From an uncultured Ruminococcus sp. (GTDB taxonomy: Bacteria > Bacillota > Clostridia > Oscillospirales > Ruminococcaceae), in NCBI GenBank assembly GCA_902787825.1, contig CADAHS010000004.1, positions 107,953 through 171,952 on the forward strand: 64,000 bases of DNA, given 5' to 3'. The notes beneath the pieces were generated by a model, which made no database searches, had not been told where the DNA came from, and saw only the letters and a program-made list of their open reading frames with translations. The translations under genes and the position numbers were made by a program. Positions 45,609 to 55,168 of the stretch are shown piece after piece (the first letter of the stretch is position 1; the number at the start of each line of letters is the position of its first letter).

Positions 45609-45642
45609 AAAGGCTGTCGGAATGTGAACCGCAGCCTTTTTT
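45609..45642 (+). terminator. Terminator after the RlmA-like gene
   Basis: AAAGGCTG and CAGCCTTT arms followed by TTTTTAC, three bases after the stop. Confidence 0.88.
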
Positions 45643-45683
45643 ACTTTTATAAGCGATACCGTATGACCATTGTGCGGTGTTGC

Positions 45684-46118
45684 CTATATATATTTATGAT
45701 AACGGGCAAGTATTGGGATATGATGATTATGAAACAGTTTTGATCTGATAAATTCATCGAACAACAACCCGACGAAAGAGAGTATATACCATAGAATTGA
45801 AAACACGAGGCATATCTGACCGTCAAAATTCAGCGGAGAGCTGTTATAGCTCCAGATGTGCAGTTTCAAAGTTCTGTTAAGTATCTCTCCCGAAAACAGC
45901 TCTATCGAAACAATAAAAATCCAACCTATCGTCACAGACACTGCAAGGCCGGTTCCTTGTCTGCGTTCGTCATTAAGAAAGTGCAGTATTACCATACATA
46001 TTCCGCCTATAACGCCCATTGAGATATAAGTATGACCTCTGCAGATCACTTCAAGTCCGCCGTAAATCAGACCTCCTGTTATAAAAACAGTCAGCAATTC
46101 GCCGTATCTTCTCAACAA
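45684..46118 (-). CDS. Small four-helix membrane protein, ABC_trans_CmpB-like
   Basis: A 144-residue integral membrane protein with four hydrophobic stretches and the W-x-Y motif WSYNSSPLNFDGQICLVFSILWYI, typical of the family annotated as putative ABC transporter permease (CmpB-like); no ATPase is linked and function is unknown. Start is TTG (46116-46118, a second TTG follows) with GGAGGA eight bases upstream. Confidence 0.7.
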   Translation of the reverse strand: MLRRYGELLTVFITGGLIYGGLEVICRGHTYISMGVIGGICMVILHFLNDERRQGTGLAVSVTIGWIFIVSIELFSGEILNRTLKLHIWSYNSSPLNFDGQICLVFSILWYILSFVGLLFDEFIRSKLFHNHHIPILARYHKYI

Positions 46119-46192
46119 ACACCACTTCCTCCGAACACTTATGTATATATGATGTGCATATGATTGCGCTTTTAGTCATATAAGTACTAAAA

Positions 46193-46218
46193 AAGCTGCC
46201 GTATTTTTACGACAGCTT
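46193..46218 (-). terminator. Terminator after the PH-domain protein gene
   Basis: Eleven-base arms (AAGCTGTCGTA/TACGGCAGCTT) with a four-base loop, followed on the minus strand by TTTTAG; it begins six bases after the stop. Confidence 0.9.
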
Positions 46219-46223
46219 AAATT

Positions 46224-46868
46224 TCACATTCTGCCTCTGTACTTCGTCTGATATCCGTGATTCTCAGGCGGTCTGAGGTCGTTGGGGTACATAGTATCGG
46301 AATAGATATCAGTTTGCAGCTGCTTTACGAGCGAAAAAACCTCCTGATACTCTGAGATGTCGCAAAGAGTAAGGCTTCTTGAATACTTATTTGAGCTTCC
46401 TGCAAACTGTATAAGATTGGCGCTTGTAAGTATAACATCACCAACGCCGAACATCTGATCGAAGATACCTCTGTGGATATTGACATTGGAAAGCTCGGCA
46501 AATGATTTCATCTGACAGTTGTATGTAAAAACTCCGCCGGAAATATAGATACCTTTCTCAGTGATAATATACTCGGTGTTCTTGTATTTTCTGAAAGAGA
46601 AAAGCACGCCTCCGAGATAAATCCATACGGGCATAAGATGAAAAGCAAAGAAAACTAACATAAATCCGCCGATGCTTTCTCCGCCCTGATCGGTGGGAGT
46701 TTTGCTCGCCATTACAATAAAGAAAATATCAAAGCCCGCCCATAAAATGGCAAAGAACAGCATAGGATTAAAAATACACTCAAAAATAAAACACTTTTTT
46801 TGAGGCTTCCCTCTCCACAGTATGTTTTCGTTTGGACTTATCATAGCTTCAAGGTCTGATCTTGTCAT
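46224..46868 (-). CDS. Membrane protein with bacterial PH domain (bPH_2)
   Basis: A 214-residue protein. NENILWRGKPQKKCF at the N-terminus is the entry motif of bacterial PH proteins; two membrane helices follow (about residues 34-53 and 66-90), then a bPH_2/DUF304 domain (YIITEKGIYISGGVFTYNCQMKSFAELSNV). Such proteins sit in the inner membrane and are thought to sense or scaffold. ATG at 46866-46868 with AAAGGAG. Confidence 0.78.
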   Translation of the reverse strand: MTRSDLEAMISPNENILWRGKPQKKCFIFECIFNPMLFFAILWAGFDIFFIVMASKTPTDQGGESIGGFMLVFFAFHLMPVWIYLGGVLFSFRKYKNTEYIITEKGIYISGGVFTYNCQMKSFAELSNVNIHRGIFDQMFGVGDVILTSANLIQFAGSSNKYSRSLTLCDISEYQEVFSLVKQLQTDIYSDTMYPNDLRPPENHGYQTKYRGRM

Positions 46869-46916
46869 TATAGCAGCTCCTTTCGTTATCTATATATCTA
46901 TTATCTATATATGATA

Positions 46917-47474
46917 CTACATAACAATATACACATCGTCAACAGTCCATACACCGTTTTCTTTCTCAAGATAAACTCTGTTACAAGGCATTATCTTATA
47001 GCTATCCAGACAGAATTTTTCCGCTTCTTTAAGGTCTTTCGGAACACTTGAATAATCAAAGATAACGATAGCTTTATTCCCGCTTTCAAGTATCAAAAAC
47101 TTATTGTAACCGCAGAGTGTTTTCACAGGATCGTTAACAAGGCTGTTAGGATCAAGCGTTCTGAATTCAGATTCAGATATTTTGATCTCCAGCTCTTCTC
47201 TTTTGCCGTTTTCACCATGCATTGTACATTCAAGCAAGCTGAGAACATCGCTGCGAAGTTTTTTATCATCAGAGATATAGTCATCAGGATCAATGCTTTG
47301 AGTATCAAAATGATTCAGGTCAAACCAATAGCAAAGGTTATTGTCCTTCCAGTATTTGTTGTACAACTTCATTGCATAATTTGAAGCAAGATATATTACA
47401 AATCCTACAACAGCAGCGATCATCAAAATGAATACTGTTGTAATTATCGGATTATTCTTTTCCTTATTTTCCAA
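46917..47474 (-). CDS. Single-pass membrane protein, unknown
   Basis: A 185-residue protein with a short cytoplasmic N-terminus, one helix at about residues 10-32 (IITTVFILMIAAVVGFVIYLA), and a soluble outer domain with a DFYSS-like strand near the end (AIVIFDYSSVPKDLKEAEKFC). No family recognised. Start chosen as TTG at 47472-47474, eight bases after GGAGG; an ATG at 47487-47489 lacks a ribosome site. Longer readings begin before the predicted transcription start. Confidence 0.6.
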   Translation of the reverse strand: MENKEKNNPIITTVFILMIAAVVGFVIYLASNYAMKLYNKYWKDNNLCYWFDLNHFDTQSIDPDDYISDDKKLRSDVLSLLECTMHGENGKREELEIKISESEFRTLDPNSLVNDPVKTLCGYNKFLILESGNKAIVIFDYSSVPKDLKEAEKFCLDSYKIMPCNRVYLEKENGVWTVDDVYIVM

Positions 47475-47530
47475 ATGTTCAGCCTCCATAGCCGTAAATT
47501 GACCGGATAGTAATTTAAAACTCTTTAACA

Positions 47531-47559
47531 ATTATAAGACTTAACAGTGAAAATGTCAA
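47531..47559 (-). promoter_or_regulatory. Promoter of the single-pass membrane protein gene
   Basis: TTGACA (47554-47559), 17-base spacer, TATAAT (47531-47536), both perfect. Confidence 0.88.
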
Positions 47560-47582
47560 TACTGATCGGCTGTATATACAAA

Positions 47583-47615
47583 CAACTGCTGCCCGAAAGG
47601 AACGGACAGCAGTTG
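47583..47615 (-). terminator. Terminator after the 968-residue surface protein gene
   Basis: Thirteen-base arms (CAACTGCTG...) with one mismatch, followed by TTTGTATA on the minus strand, ten bases after the stop. Confidence 0.9.
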
Positions 47616-47624
47616 AATATCAGA

Positions 47625-50531
47625 TTATTTTACTGAACTTTTGCTGACTTTTCCGAGGATCTTGTCCGGAACAGCAACAACGCCGCCAAACAGAACGATC
47701 TTGGAAGAATTCTTATTTTTGAGATAAGATTCCTGCTTTGCGCTGAGAGTATTATCAGCGAGGAACAGCGGAGCCTTGTTGTTAGCAGCATATACGCCGC
47801 CCGCGAGTGCATCAGGGAAATCAAGTCCTTTTGCAACGCAGATGCTCTTGGAAGTGAGGGTCTTATCCTTCTTAAAATGATTATTTACAAGAACGCAGGT
47901 CTCATATCTGTTGGCACCGGCAAATCTTGTAACCTTACCTTTTGGAAGAGCTTTCTTGATGCTGGTTTCGAGTGCCTTTGGAATAGCTACTGTTCCGCCA
48001 ACGATGTAAATGTTCTTTACACTGCTCTTAACCTTTTTAAGATACGAAGTAATATTTGAGTCAAGAGTTTTCTTTGACGGGTCAACATAGAGTATCGGAG
48101 CACCCTTGAGCGCAGCTACAGGAGAAACTGAAAGTGCATCAGCAAAAGCCTTATCTGTGGTGAAGAACACACTGCTTGGAGCTGTGGTCTTATTCTTGGT
48201 GTTGGATTTTACCTTTGCCTGGAGAGCTTCAGCAACCTTCTTTGAAGTTTCAAATGAAGTATTGCCATTGATATTGGTAACAGAAAGTTTGTTATTCTTG
48301 AGTGACTTGATGACGCTTGAGTTGATAGCGTTTTTTGTATTAACAACTATAACATTTTTAGCTTTGAGTCTCTTGATCTCGGTAAGTGTATCCTTTACCA
48401 AAGCGTTCGGAGCTGTGAGCAGCAGAGGTGCGTTATAAGCCTTTGCAAGAGGAACAGCTGCAAGTGCATCATGGAAATCCATACCTGTGGTAAGGATCAC
48501 ATACTTAGATGTAGACTTGAATGACTGCTTTGAGATTGCAACAGCAGTACCGTAACGGTTGTCGCCGGCTATCCTCTGATATGGAGGAAGGGTCTTGAAA
48601 GTATGAATATTACTCTTTGCATATTTCTGTACGAGAGATTTATTATAACCGTAGATGACAGGGTTTGTCTTTGTGGTTGCATAAGATGACTTGCTGAATG
48701 CACTGTAACCGATGCTCTTTACGGTATCGGGAACAACAATGCTGTTAAGGCTATTACACTTGTAAAACGCACCATTTCCTATTGTCAGCTTAGAGTAAGG
48801 AAGATTTACGTCTGCAAGCTTTGCACATTCAGCAAATGCAAAGTTGCCGATTTTTGTAACATTGTGAGGGATCTCGATCGAAGCAAGTGATTTACATTCA
48901 GCAAAATCTTGCTCTCCGATGCTTGTAACATTTTTGCCTATCACAACATTGAGCAGAGAATCACAGCCTCCGCAGGTTAATCCCGGAAGCTTTTTGATAC
49001 CGTTACCGGTCTTGAAAGTAACAAGCTTATCGCAGCCATTGACAATACCTCTCTCGATCGAAGTTACTGTGTCAGGAATAACGAGGCTTGCAAGTTTTGA
49101 ACACCTGAAGAATGCACCCTCACGGATAGTCTTAACAGAACCCGGGATAACAACTGCTGTTATGGTAGTATTATCTGCAAAAGCATATTTGCTTATTACT
49201 TTTACTCCGCTTGGAACGACAAACGTTTTTGCTGTTGATTTACGAGCATCAATAAGAACGCCGTTTTTAACAATAGCAGGATTCTTCCTTCTGAGGGCAT
49301 TGATCCATGGTGTATTCTCAAAAGCATACGAACCAAAGCTCTTGACACTGCCGGGAATAGTGATCGAACCCAGTTTGGAACAATCAGCGCAAGCGTGATC
49401 GTCAACTGCTGTTACATACGAAGGAATGGTCAATGCTGTCTTTCCTCTTGCACAAAGAACAAGAGTTTTCTTATTCTTGCTGTAAATATCGCCGTTGATA
49501 GAACAGAATGTTTTATTCTTGGAATTTACAGAGAGATTAGTGAGCTTACTGCATCCATAAAAAGCTGTATCAGTAATGTTTTTAACGGTGCTTGGGATAG
49601 TTACCTTCTGAAGATTAGTACATCTGTTGAATAAATATGAATTAACAGATGTGATACCTTCGGGAAGTGTAACAGCTTTGAGGGAAGTACAATTATTGAA
49701 TGCCCATGATCCAATGGAAGTTAATCCAGATGGAAGTGAGATGGATTGAAGTGATGTACAATAACTGAATACGTCTGTACCGATGGTCTTAACGCCCTTA
49801 GGTACAGTAATAGACGTGAGCTTTGAGCAGCCCTCAAATGCGTATGAATTAATACTTGTAATAGTGCTTGGAATATTATAACTTCTCTTTCCTCCAGGTA
49901 CAGCGATAAGTGTTTTCTTATCAGCTGTCACAAGAGCATTGCCTGCATATGTATAGTACTTTGATCCTTTTTTTACATCTATTGCAGTAAGACTTGTGCA
50001 ATGTGTAAAAGGATTAATAGAAATTTTTTTTACCGAAGCAGGGATCGATATAGATCTAAGAGATGTGCAATGCTCAAAAGTATAACTTCCGATCGTTTCA
50101 AGTGTATTCGGAAGAGTAATGCCTGTAAGTTTTGAACAGTAGCTAAAGCTTCCCGATGCGATATTTTTGACTTTCTTCATTCCTTTTACATTTTGAAGGT
50201 TGGAGCACTTATAAAATGATCCGTCGATCTCGGTAACAGAATCGGGGATAGTAACAGAAGTAAGCGTCGTATTGTTACTAAATGCATTAAAGCCTATAGA
50301 AACAACAGCCTTTCCACCGAGTTTAGAAGGAATTGTTACTTTAGCCTGCTTACCATTATATTTGGTAATTTTGATACCGCCTGTCGTAGTCGAATATGAC
50401 CAATCGCTTGTTGCCGCACTTGCACTGACTGCTGTCTGGTCAACTATCTGACTTTCCGGAAGTGCAGCAGCTGAACCAAAGACCATACACAACGCAAGAG
50501 TCATAGACAAGATCTTCTTTTTCATTTGCAT
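47625..50531 (-). CDS. Cell-wall-anchored surface protein: BspA-type LRR plus CWB2 repeats
   Basis: A 968-residue secreted protein. The signal peptide ends near SAAALPE (about residue 30). Residues about 45-645 are some two dozen BspA-type LRR_5 repeats (pattern F-x-x-C-x-x-L-x-x-I-x-I-P-x-x-V), used elsewhere for host or substrate binding. Residues about 649-968 are three cell wall binding repeat 2 modules (RYGTAVAIS, ...SFETSKKVAEAL, RYETCVLV), which hold proteins non-covalently to the cell wall polymer. ATG at 50529-50531; a GTG 12 bases earlier overlaps the ribosome site. Paralogue of the next gene, with a nearly identical signal peptide and anchor. Confidence 0.9.
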   Translation of the reverse strand: MQMKKKILSMTLALCMVFGSAAALPESQIVDQTAVSASAATSDWSYSTTTGGIKITKYNGKQAKVTIPSKLGGKAVVSIGFNAFSNNTTLTSVTIPDSVTEIDGSFYKCSNLQNVKGMKKVKNIASGSFSYCSKLTGITLPNTLETIGSYTFEHCTSLRSISIPASVKKISINPFTHCTSLTAIDVKKGSKYYTYAGNALVTADKKTLIAVPGGKRSYNIPSTITSINSYAFEGCSKLTSITVPKGVKTIGTDVFSYCTSLQSISLPSGLTSIGSWAFNNCTSLKAVTLPEGITSVNSYLFNRCTNLQKVTIPSTVKNITDTAFYGCSKLTNLSVNSKNKTFCSINGDIYSKNKKTLVLCARGKTALTIPSYVTAVDDHACADCSKLGSITIPGSVKSFGSYAFENTPWINALRRKNPAIVKNGVLIDARKSTAKTFVVPSGVKVISKYAFADNTTITAVVIPGSVKTIREGAFFRCSKLASLVIPDTVTSIERGIVNGCDKLVTFKTGNGIKKLPGLTCGGCDSLLNVVIGKNVTSIGEQDFAECKSLASIEIPHNVTKIGNFAFAECAKLADVNLPYSKLTIGNGAFYKCNSLNSIVVPDTVKSIGYSAFSKSSYATTKTNPVIYGYNKSLVQKYAKSNIHTFKTLPPYQRIAGDNRYGTAVAISKQSFKSTSKYVILTTGMDFHDALAAVPLAKAYNAPLLLTAPNALVKDTLTEIKRLKAKNVIVVNTKNAINSSVIKSLKNNKLSVTNINGNTSFETSKKVAEALQAKVKSNTKNKTTAPSSVFFTTDKAFADALSVSPVAALKGAPILYVDPSKKTLDSNITSYLKKVKSSVKNIYIVGGTVAIPKALETSIKKALPKGKVTRFAGANRYETCVLVNNHFKKDKTLTSKSICVAKGLDFPDALAGGVYAANNKAPLFLADNTLSAKQESYLKNKNSSKIVLFGGVVAVPDKILGKVSKSSVK

Positions 50532-50590
50532 TTGATTACTCACCTTTCCCTATTTTTTATTTTTTAACGAGTTTTGCCCGTACAAAGTTT

Positions 50591-50619
50591 ATTATAATCC
50601 AATGATTAATTAAAGTCAA
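50591..50619 (-). promoter_or_regulatory. Promoter of the 968-residue surface protein gene
   Basis: TTGACT (50614-50619), 17-base spacer, TATAAT (50591-50596). Confidence 0.85.
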
Positions 50620-50650
50620 TAAAGTTGGGGGCATTTTCAACATAATAATC

Positions 50651-50677
50651 AAAGCCCACTATATAATAGTGGGCTTT
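50651..50677 (-). terminator. Terminator after the 1483-residue surface protein gene
   Basis: Twelve-base perfect arms (AAAGCCCACTAT and complement) with a three-base loop; the minus strand continues TTTGATTATT, a weak T-tract. Confidence 0.83.
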
Positions 50678-50691
50678 ATTGTGAAATCTGT

Positions 50692-53600
50692 TCAAACCGA
50701 TGCTTTTGCGACTTCTTTTGCAAGCTTGTCGGGTACGGCTACTGTGCCGCCGAAGATGTAGAGCTTGTTTGGTTTTTTGTCTTTCAGGAAGCTCTTGTGA
50801 GCATCTCTGAGTGCACTGTCTGCGAGCAGAAGCGGCGCTTTCTGATTTGCTGCAAACACGCCTCCTGCGAGTGCGTCAGGGAAATCGAGTCCCTTTGCAA
50901 CGCATACAGTTTTAGAATTAAGCAGACTTGCAAAATACTTGTTTATCATCACGCAGGTTTCGTATCTCTGAGCACCATCGAATCTCTTTACATTCTTCTT
51001 TGGCAGCGCCTTCTTGATACTATTTTCAAGTGCAGTCGGGATAGCAACTTTACCGCCTACGATGTATACATTTTTGATGCTGCCCTTGACCTTGTTGAGG
51101 TAAGCGAGAATGTTGCTGTCAAGATTTTTCTTGCTTGGGTCAACATAGAGGATAGGTGCGCCCTTGAGAGCTGCAACAGGTGAGATCGAAAGTGCGTCTG
51201 CGAACGCTTTGTTAGTCGTGAAGAAAACATCTGTCGGTGCTTTTTTGGTTTTCTTCTGGAGTTCTTCTGCGACTCTCTTTGATGTCTCAAAGCAGTTATT
51301 TCCTCTGATGATCTGAGTGCTGTACTTATTCTTCAGAGCGTTGATCGTTCCGCTCTTCAAAGCGTTGCTAGTGTTTACGATAATAACTTTCTTTGCCTTC
51401 AAGCGTGCGAGCTCTGCCTCGGTCTGCTTGGTAACGATGTTCGGGTTCGCAAGCAAAAGCGGAGCATTGTACGCCTTTGCGAGCGGCACTGCAATGAGTG
51501 CGTCCTGGAAGGTCATTGCGTCGGCGATTATTACCGTGTCAGATGTTGTCTTGTGGCTTGCCTTGGAGAGCATTGCTGCGGTGTCGTATCTGTTTGCGCC
51601 GGCATAGCGAACGACTGCATTTTTGACTGTGCGGGTCTGAACCTTGCCGCACTGTGTGCACTTGCCCGTCTGAATAGATGTGCCCTTGTCAACGTTGAAC
51701 GACTTGGTTGTCCAGTTCGTGACCTTGTGACCAGTTGCTTTGATAACTGTGCTTTCCTTGGTTATCTCGGTCTTGCCATTTTTGTCGGAGAAATACTTTT
51801 TGCAGGTCGAGCAGTACCAGTAAGCTTTGTTACCATTTGTTGTACAGGTCGCTTTCTTGGCGGTTGACCACTTACTCCATTTGTGACCGGGCGCTTTAAT
51901 TGTCACAGATTTTGTATTGGTGTAGGTCTTGTTATTGAGTTTTGCAGTTGCAGTGTAAACCGTCTTGCCATTCGTGGTGCATTTTGCAGCAGTCGTCTTA
52001 TGAGTGATAGTTGCTTTTACTGATTTTACAGTGCCGCACTGTGTGCACTTGAAGCTTGCGGTTGCAGAACTTGTACCGTTCCATTTCCAGGTCGGGTTTG
52101 CGTATGTGTGAGTGTGCGCTTTGACAGGAAGCTTTACGGTCCTGGTCTGCTTTGCAAATGCAGTATTTTTGAATGTTGCAGTGTATGTTGCAGAACCTTC
52201 AGCTGTTATTGTTGGCTCTTTCACAACCTTATACGCTGTTTTGACAGTCTCGGTCTGCTTGTGGGATTTGTCGTTAAGACAAACTCTTGTCGCTGTGCAT
52301 GACTTGTTATCACTTGACCATGAATATGTTGGTGTTCCCCACTTGTGACCTAACGCATTAAGAGTAAATGTTTTTTTATTGGTATATGTCTTTGAATTGA
52401 AGGAAACAGTTGCTGTACAAGTTTTGCTTCCTTTAGCTGTACAGGTCGCTGCGGTAGTTGAAACGGTTTTGGGTGATGAATCAGTTAGAAAATGGGTGCT
52501 GCCGCAGGAGCAGGTGAACTTTGCTGTTGCGGAGTTTGATTCGTTCCATGTCCAGGAAACGTTATAGCTATGAGTATGCGAAGTTGCAGGGATCGTTATT
52601 TTCTTTGTCTGAGCAGCGAAAGCGGAATCTGCGAATTTAGCAGTATAAGTTCCTTCTCCGGCAGATGACTGAGTCGGCTGCTTGGTAACTGAGTATGAAA
52701 CTGTTGCGTTTTCGGTTTTTTTATGGCTCGAATCATTCTGACAAGTACAGGAAGCGGTGCAGGTACTGTTATCAGAAGCCCACTTGTAGCTGACACTTCC
52801 CCATTTATGACCCTTTTTGCTGATGGTATTGGTCTTTTGGTTTGTGTAAGACTTGCCATTGATCGAAGCATTTGCGGTATAAACTGTCTTGCCGTCAGTC
52901 GTACAGGTTGCCGGAGTCGTTGTGCTTGTGATTGTCGCATTTACTGTACTTGAAGCGCCGCATCTTGAACATTTGAAGGTTGCGGTTGCAGAAGATGTTC
53001 CGTTCCATTTCCAGCTCGGTTGACCGTAGTTGTGTCCAAGTTTAGCGATGCTTACAGTTTTGGTGTTTGTTTCTGTCTTGCCGTCATAGGTAGCTTTTGC
53101 GGTGTAAACTGTCTTGCCATCAGTTGTACAGTTAGCAGGTGTCGTTGTGCTTGTAATTGTCGCATTTACTGTGCTTGAAGCGCCGCAAGTTGTACATTTG
53201 AAGGTCGCAGCCGCAGAAGATGTTCCATTCCATTTCCATGATACTGAATAGCTGTGGGTATGGTTGAGTTTTGGAATGGATACAGTTTTGGTCTGGGTGG
53301 TGAAGGCTGAGCTTGTGAACTTAGCAGTGTATGTACCAACACCATTGGCAGTCTGAGTCGGCTGCTTTGTTACGGCATATGATGCAGTGACTTTCTGAGT
53401 ATCCTTATGCGAAGAGTTGCGTGAGCAGGATCTTGTTGCAGTGCAGGTATATCCGCTTGATGTCTGTGTCCAGACGTAGCTCGGAGAACCCCACTTGTGA
53501 CCAAGTGCATCGATGGTTACTGTTTTGGTAGTGGTTGCTGTTTTTGTATTGTTGGTTATTTTAGCTGTTGCAGTGTAGACGGTCTTTCCGCTTGATGTAC

Positions 53601-55143
53601 AGGTTGCGGCTGTAGTCTTTGATGATAAAGAAGCTTTAACGCTCTGGGAAGTTCCGCATTTAGAACAAGTAAAGATAGCTGTTGCAGAAGAAGTACCATT
53701 CCAGTTCCACGTTGGAGTATTCCAGTTGTGACCTGTTTTTGCGATCGTTTCCGTCTTGGCGGTCGGTGTTGTATAGTTTTTGCCGTTGAATGTTACGGTA
53801 ACAGTGTATTTTTTATATCCAGCGGCTGTACAGGTGGCAGCTTTACTTGAGGAAACAGTGGAATTGGCTGTAACAGTCTGCTTGTCGCCGCACTTTGAGC
53901 AGGTGAATGTTGCAGTTGCAGATGTATTTCCATTCCATGTCCATGTAGGCGTGCCGTATGTATGGGTGCAGGCTACTGAACCGATAGGAATGAATTCGAT
54001 ATGCTTATTTTTAGAACAGTAAGATTCAGCAGCTGAATTTGTGTAGCCGTAAACTTTCAGACCGCTCATTTTAAGATCTGAGCCGCCTTCTGATGTACGA
54101 TAGTATCCTAAAGCCTTTTCGCTGATAGTAGTCACACTTTTGGGAATAGTTATTTCTTTAAGTGATGTGCAGGAGTTAAATGCACCGGTATAGATAGTTT
54201 TAACTGTATCTGGGAGTGTGACCTTTGCAAGCTTTGGATTCCAGGCAAAAGCATACTTGCCGATCGTCGTAATTCCGTTTTGCAGTGTAACCTCTTGAAG
54301 ATTAGGCTTATTATAAAATGCCTCGTCTGGGATAGCAGTCAGTGTTCCGGGAACTGTAACAGAAGTAACTCCGGAAGGACAGTAAAGCAGACTGGTTTTT
54401 GCTTTATTGTACAGCACTCCGCTTACAGAACAGTAATTTGGATTATTGGAATCAACATTGATGCTTTTTAGCGCTGTGCATGAAGAAAATACAGTGGGGA
54501 CATCAGGTACATATTGACCGCTGGGTATCAGACCTATAGTTGTAACACTTGCAGGAATAGAAATTGTAGTAAGACTTGTACAGTTGCTGAACATTCCTGC
54601 TATTGATGTAACTCCATTAGGGATAGCAACGCTCTGAAGTGATGAACAACCATTGAAAGTACTGTAAGAACCATTAGATTCATTTACAGTAAAGGTAATG
54701 TAATTTCCTTTGAATGTAATTGTCTTTAATCCGATGCATCTTTGGAATGCTCCCGAACAAACTTTTGTTACACTGGACGGAATTTCAAGAGATGTTATTG
54801 CTTGCATCATTATGAATGCATTATTTTCAATGGTTTTTACTGTATTTGGTATAGTTACTTTTGTCGTCACCATGTTTGGAGCTAAAGCTTTTGAAAGTTT
54901 AATGCTTGTGACATTCTTTCCATTTATCTGGGAAGGAATATCAACCTCTGCGACAATAGTTTTCAGACCTGTGATCGCTACTGTTCCGTCTGACAGAGTA
55001 GAACATTTAAAATTTTCATATTCAAAGTCTTCCGCACTTGCGGAGATAGATGTTTCGTTTACAAAATAGTTTTCGGGGAGGGCGGCTGCTGAGCCGAACA
55101 ACAGGCAAAATGCCACGGCTGCTGATACGATCTTTTTAATCAT
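50692..55143 (-). CDS. Giant cell-wall-anchored modular protein: LRR, Cys-rich module array, CWB2
   Basis: A 1483-residue secreted protein. Signal peptide to about residue 38 (FGSAAALPE); LRR_5 repeats about 45-390; a threonine- and serine-rich array of tandem modules about 391-1175; three CWB2 wall-anchoring repeats about 1176-1483. The array holds nine modules of 75-80 residues in two alternating kinds: type A (H-x-W/Y-x-x-P-x-W-x-W-N-G...F-x-C-x-x-C-G...T-A-A-T-C-T-x-x-G-K-x-Y-T-A) and type B (...C-T-A-x-x-x-C...S-H-K...Y-x-V-x-x-x-P-T...G-T-Y-T-A-x-F). Two shorter Cys modules follow. ATG at 55141-55143 with AAAGGAG. Function is unproven; adhesion or glycan binding is likely. Confidence 0.88.
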   Translation of the reverse strand: MIKKIVSAAVAFCLLFGSAAALPENYFVNETSISASAEDFEYENFKCSTLSDGTVAITGLKTIVAEVDIPSQINGKNVTSIKLSKALAPNMVTTKVTIPNTVKTIENNAFIMMQAITSLEIPSSVTKVCSGAFQRCIGLKTITFKGNYITFTVNESNGSYSTFNGCSSLQSVAIPNGVTSIAGMFSNCTSLTTISIPASVTTIGLIPSGQYVPDVPTVFSSCTALKSINVDSNNPNYCSVSGVLYNKAKTSLLYCPSGVTSVTVPGTLTAIPDEAFYNKPNLQEVTLQNGITTIGKYAFAWNPKLAKVTLPDTVKTIYTGAFNSCTSLKEITIPKSVTTISEKALGYYRTSEGGSDLKMSGLKVYGYTNSAAESYCSKNKHIEFIPIGSVACTHTYGTPTWTWNGNTSATATFTCSKCGDKQTVTANSTVSSSKAATCTAAGYKKYTVTVTFNGKNYTTPTAKTETIAKTGHNWNTPTWNWNGTSSATAIFTCSKCGTSQSVKASLSSKTTAATCTSSGKTVYTATAKITNNTKTATTTKTVTIDALGHKWGSPSYVWTQTSSGYTCTATRSCSRNSSHKDTQKVTASYAVTKQPTQTANGVGTYTAKFTSSAFTTQTKTVSIPKLNHTHSYSVSWKWNGTSSAAATFKCTTCGASSTVNATITSTTTPANCTTDGKTVYTAKATYDGKTETNTKTVSIAKLGHNYGQPSWKWNGTSSATATFKCSRCGASSTVNATITSTTTPATCTTDGKTVYTANASINGKSYTNQKTNTISKKGHKWGSVSYKWASDNSTCTASCTCQNDSSHKKTENATVSYSVTKQPTQSSAGEGTYTAKFADSAFAAQTKKITIPATSHTHSYNVSWTWNESNSATAKFTCSCGSTHFLTDSSPKTVSTTAATCTAKGSKTCTATVSFNSKTYTNKKTFTLNALGHKWGTPTYSWSSDNKSCTATRVCLNDKSHKQTETVKTAYKVVKEPTITAEGSATYTATFKNTAFAKQTRTVKLPVKAHTHTYANPTWKWNGTSSATASFKCTQCGTVKSVKATITHKTTAAKCTTNGKTVYTATAKLNNKTYTNTKSVTIKAPGHKWSKWSTAKKATCTTNGNKAYWYCSTCKKYFSDKNGKTEITKESTVIKATGHKVTNWTTKSFNVDKGTSIQTGKCTQCGKVQTRTVKNAVVRYAGANRYDTAAMLSKASHKTTSDTVIIADAMTFQDALIAVPLAKAYNAPLLLANPNIVTKQTEAELARLKAKKVIIVNTSNALKSGTINALKNKYSTQIIRGNNCFETSKRVAEELQKKTKKAPTDVFFTTNKAFADALSISPVAALKGAPILYVDPSKKNLDSNILAYLNKVKGSIKNVYIVGGKVAIPTALENSIKKALPKKNVKRFDGAQRYETCVMINKYFASLLNSKTVCVAKGLDFPDALAGGVFAANQKAPLLLADSALRDAHKSFLKDKKPNKLYIFGGTVAVPDKLAKEVAKASV
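51617..53970 (-). repeat. DNA of the tandem Cys-module array
   Basis: About 2.35 kb of imperfect protein-coding repeats with a period near 230 bases, for example two copies encoding SSTVNATITSTTTPA (near 52900 and 53150). They code for the A and B modules of the surface protein; adjacent copies are similar enough to recombine, so copy number may vary between strains. Confidence 0.85.
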
Positions 55144-55168
55144 ACAAATACTCCTTTATTAGTTGTTG

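Noticed and set aside
48106-49398. Plus-strand open frames inside the surface protein genes
   Set aside because: Low-complexity antisense shadows of LRR and CWB2 repeats, without ribosome sites or recognisable domains.
51617-53970. CRISPR-like or tandem DNA repeat array
   Set aside because: The repeats are imperfect, about 230 bases long and encode protein modules in frame; no short identical repeats with unique spacers.
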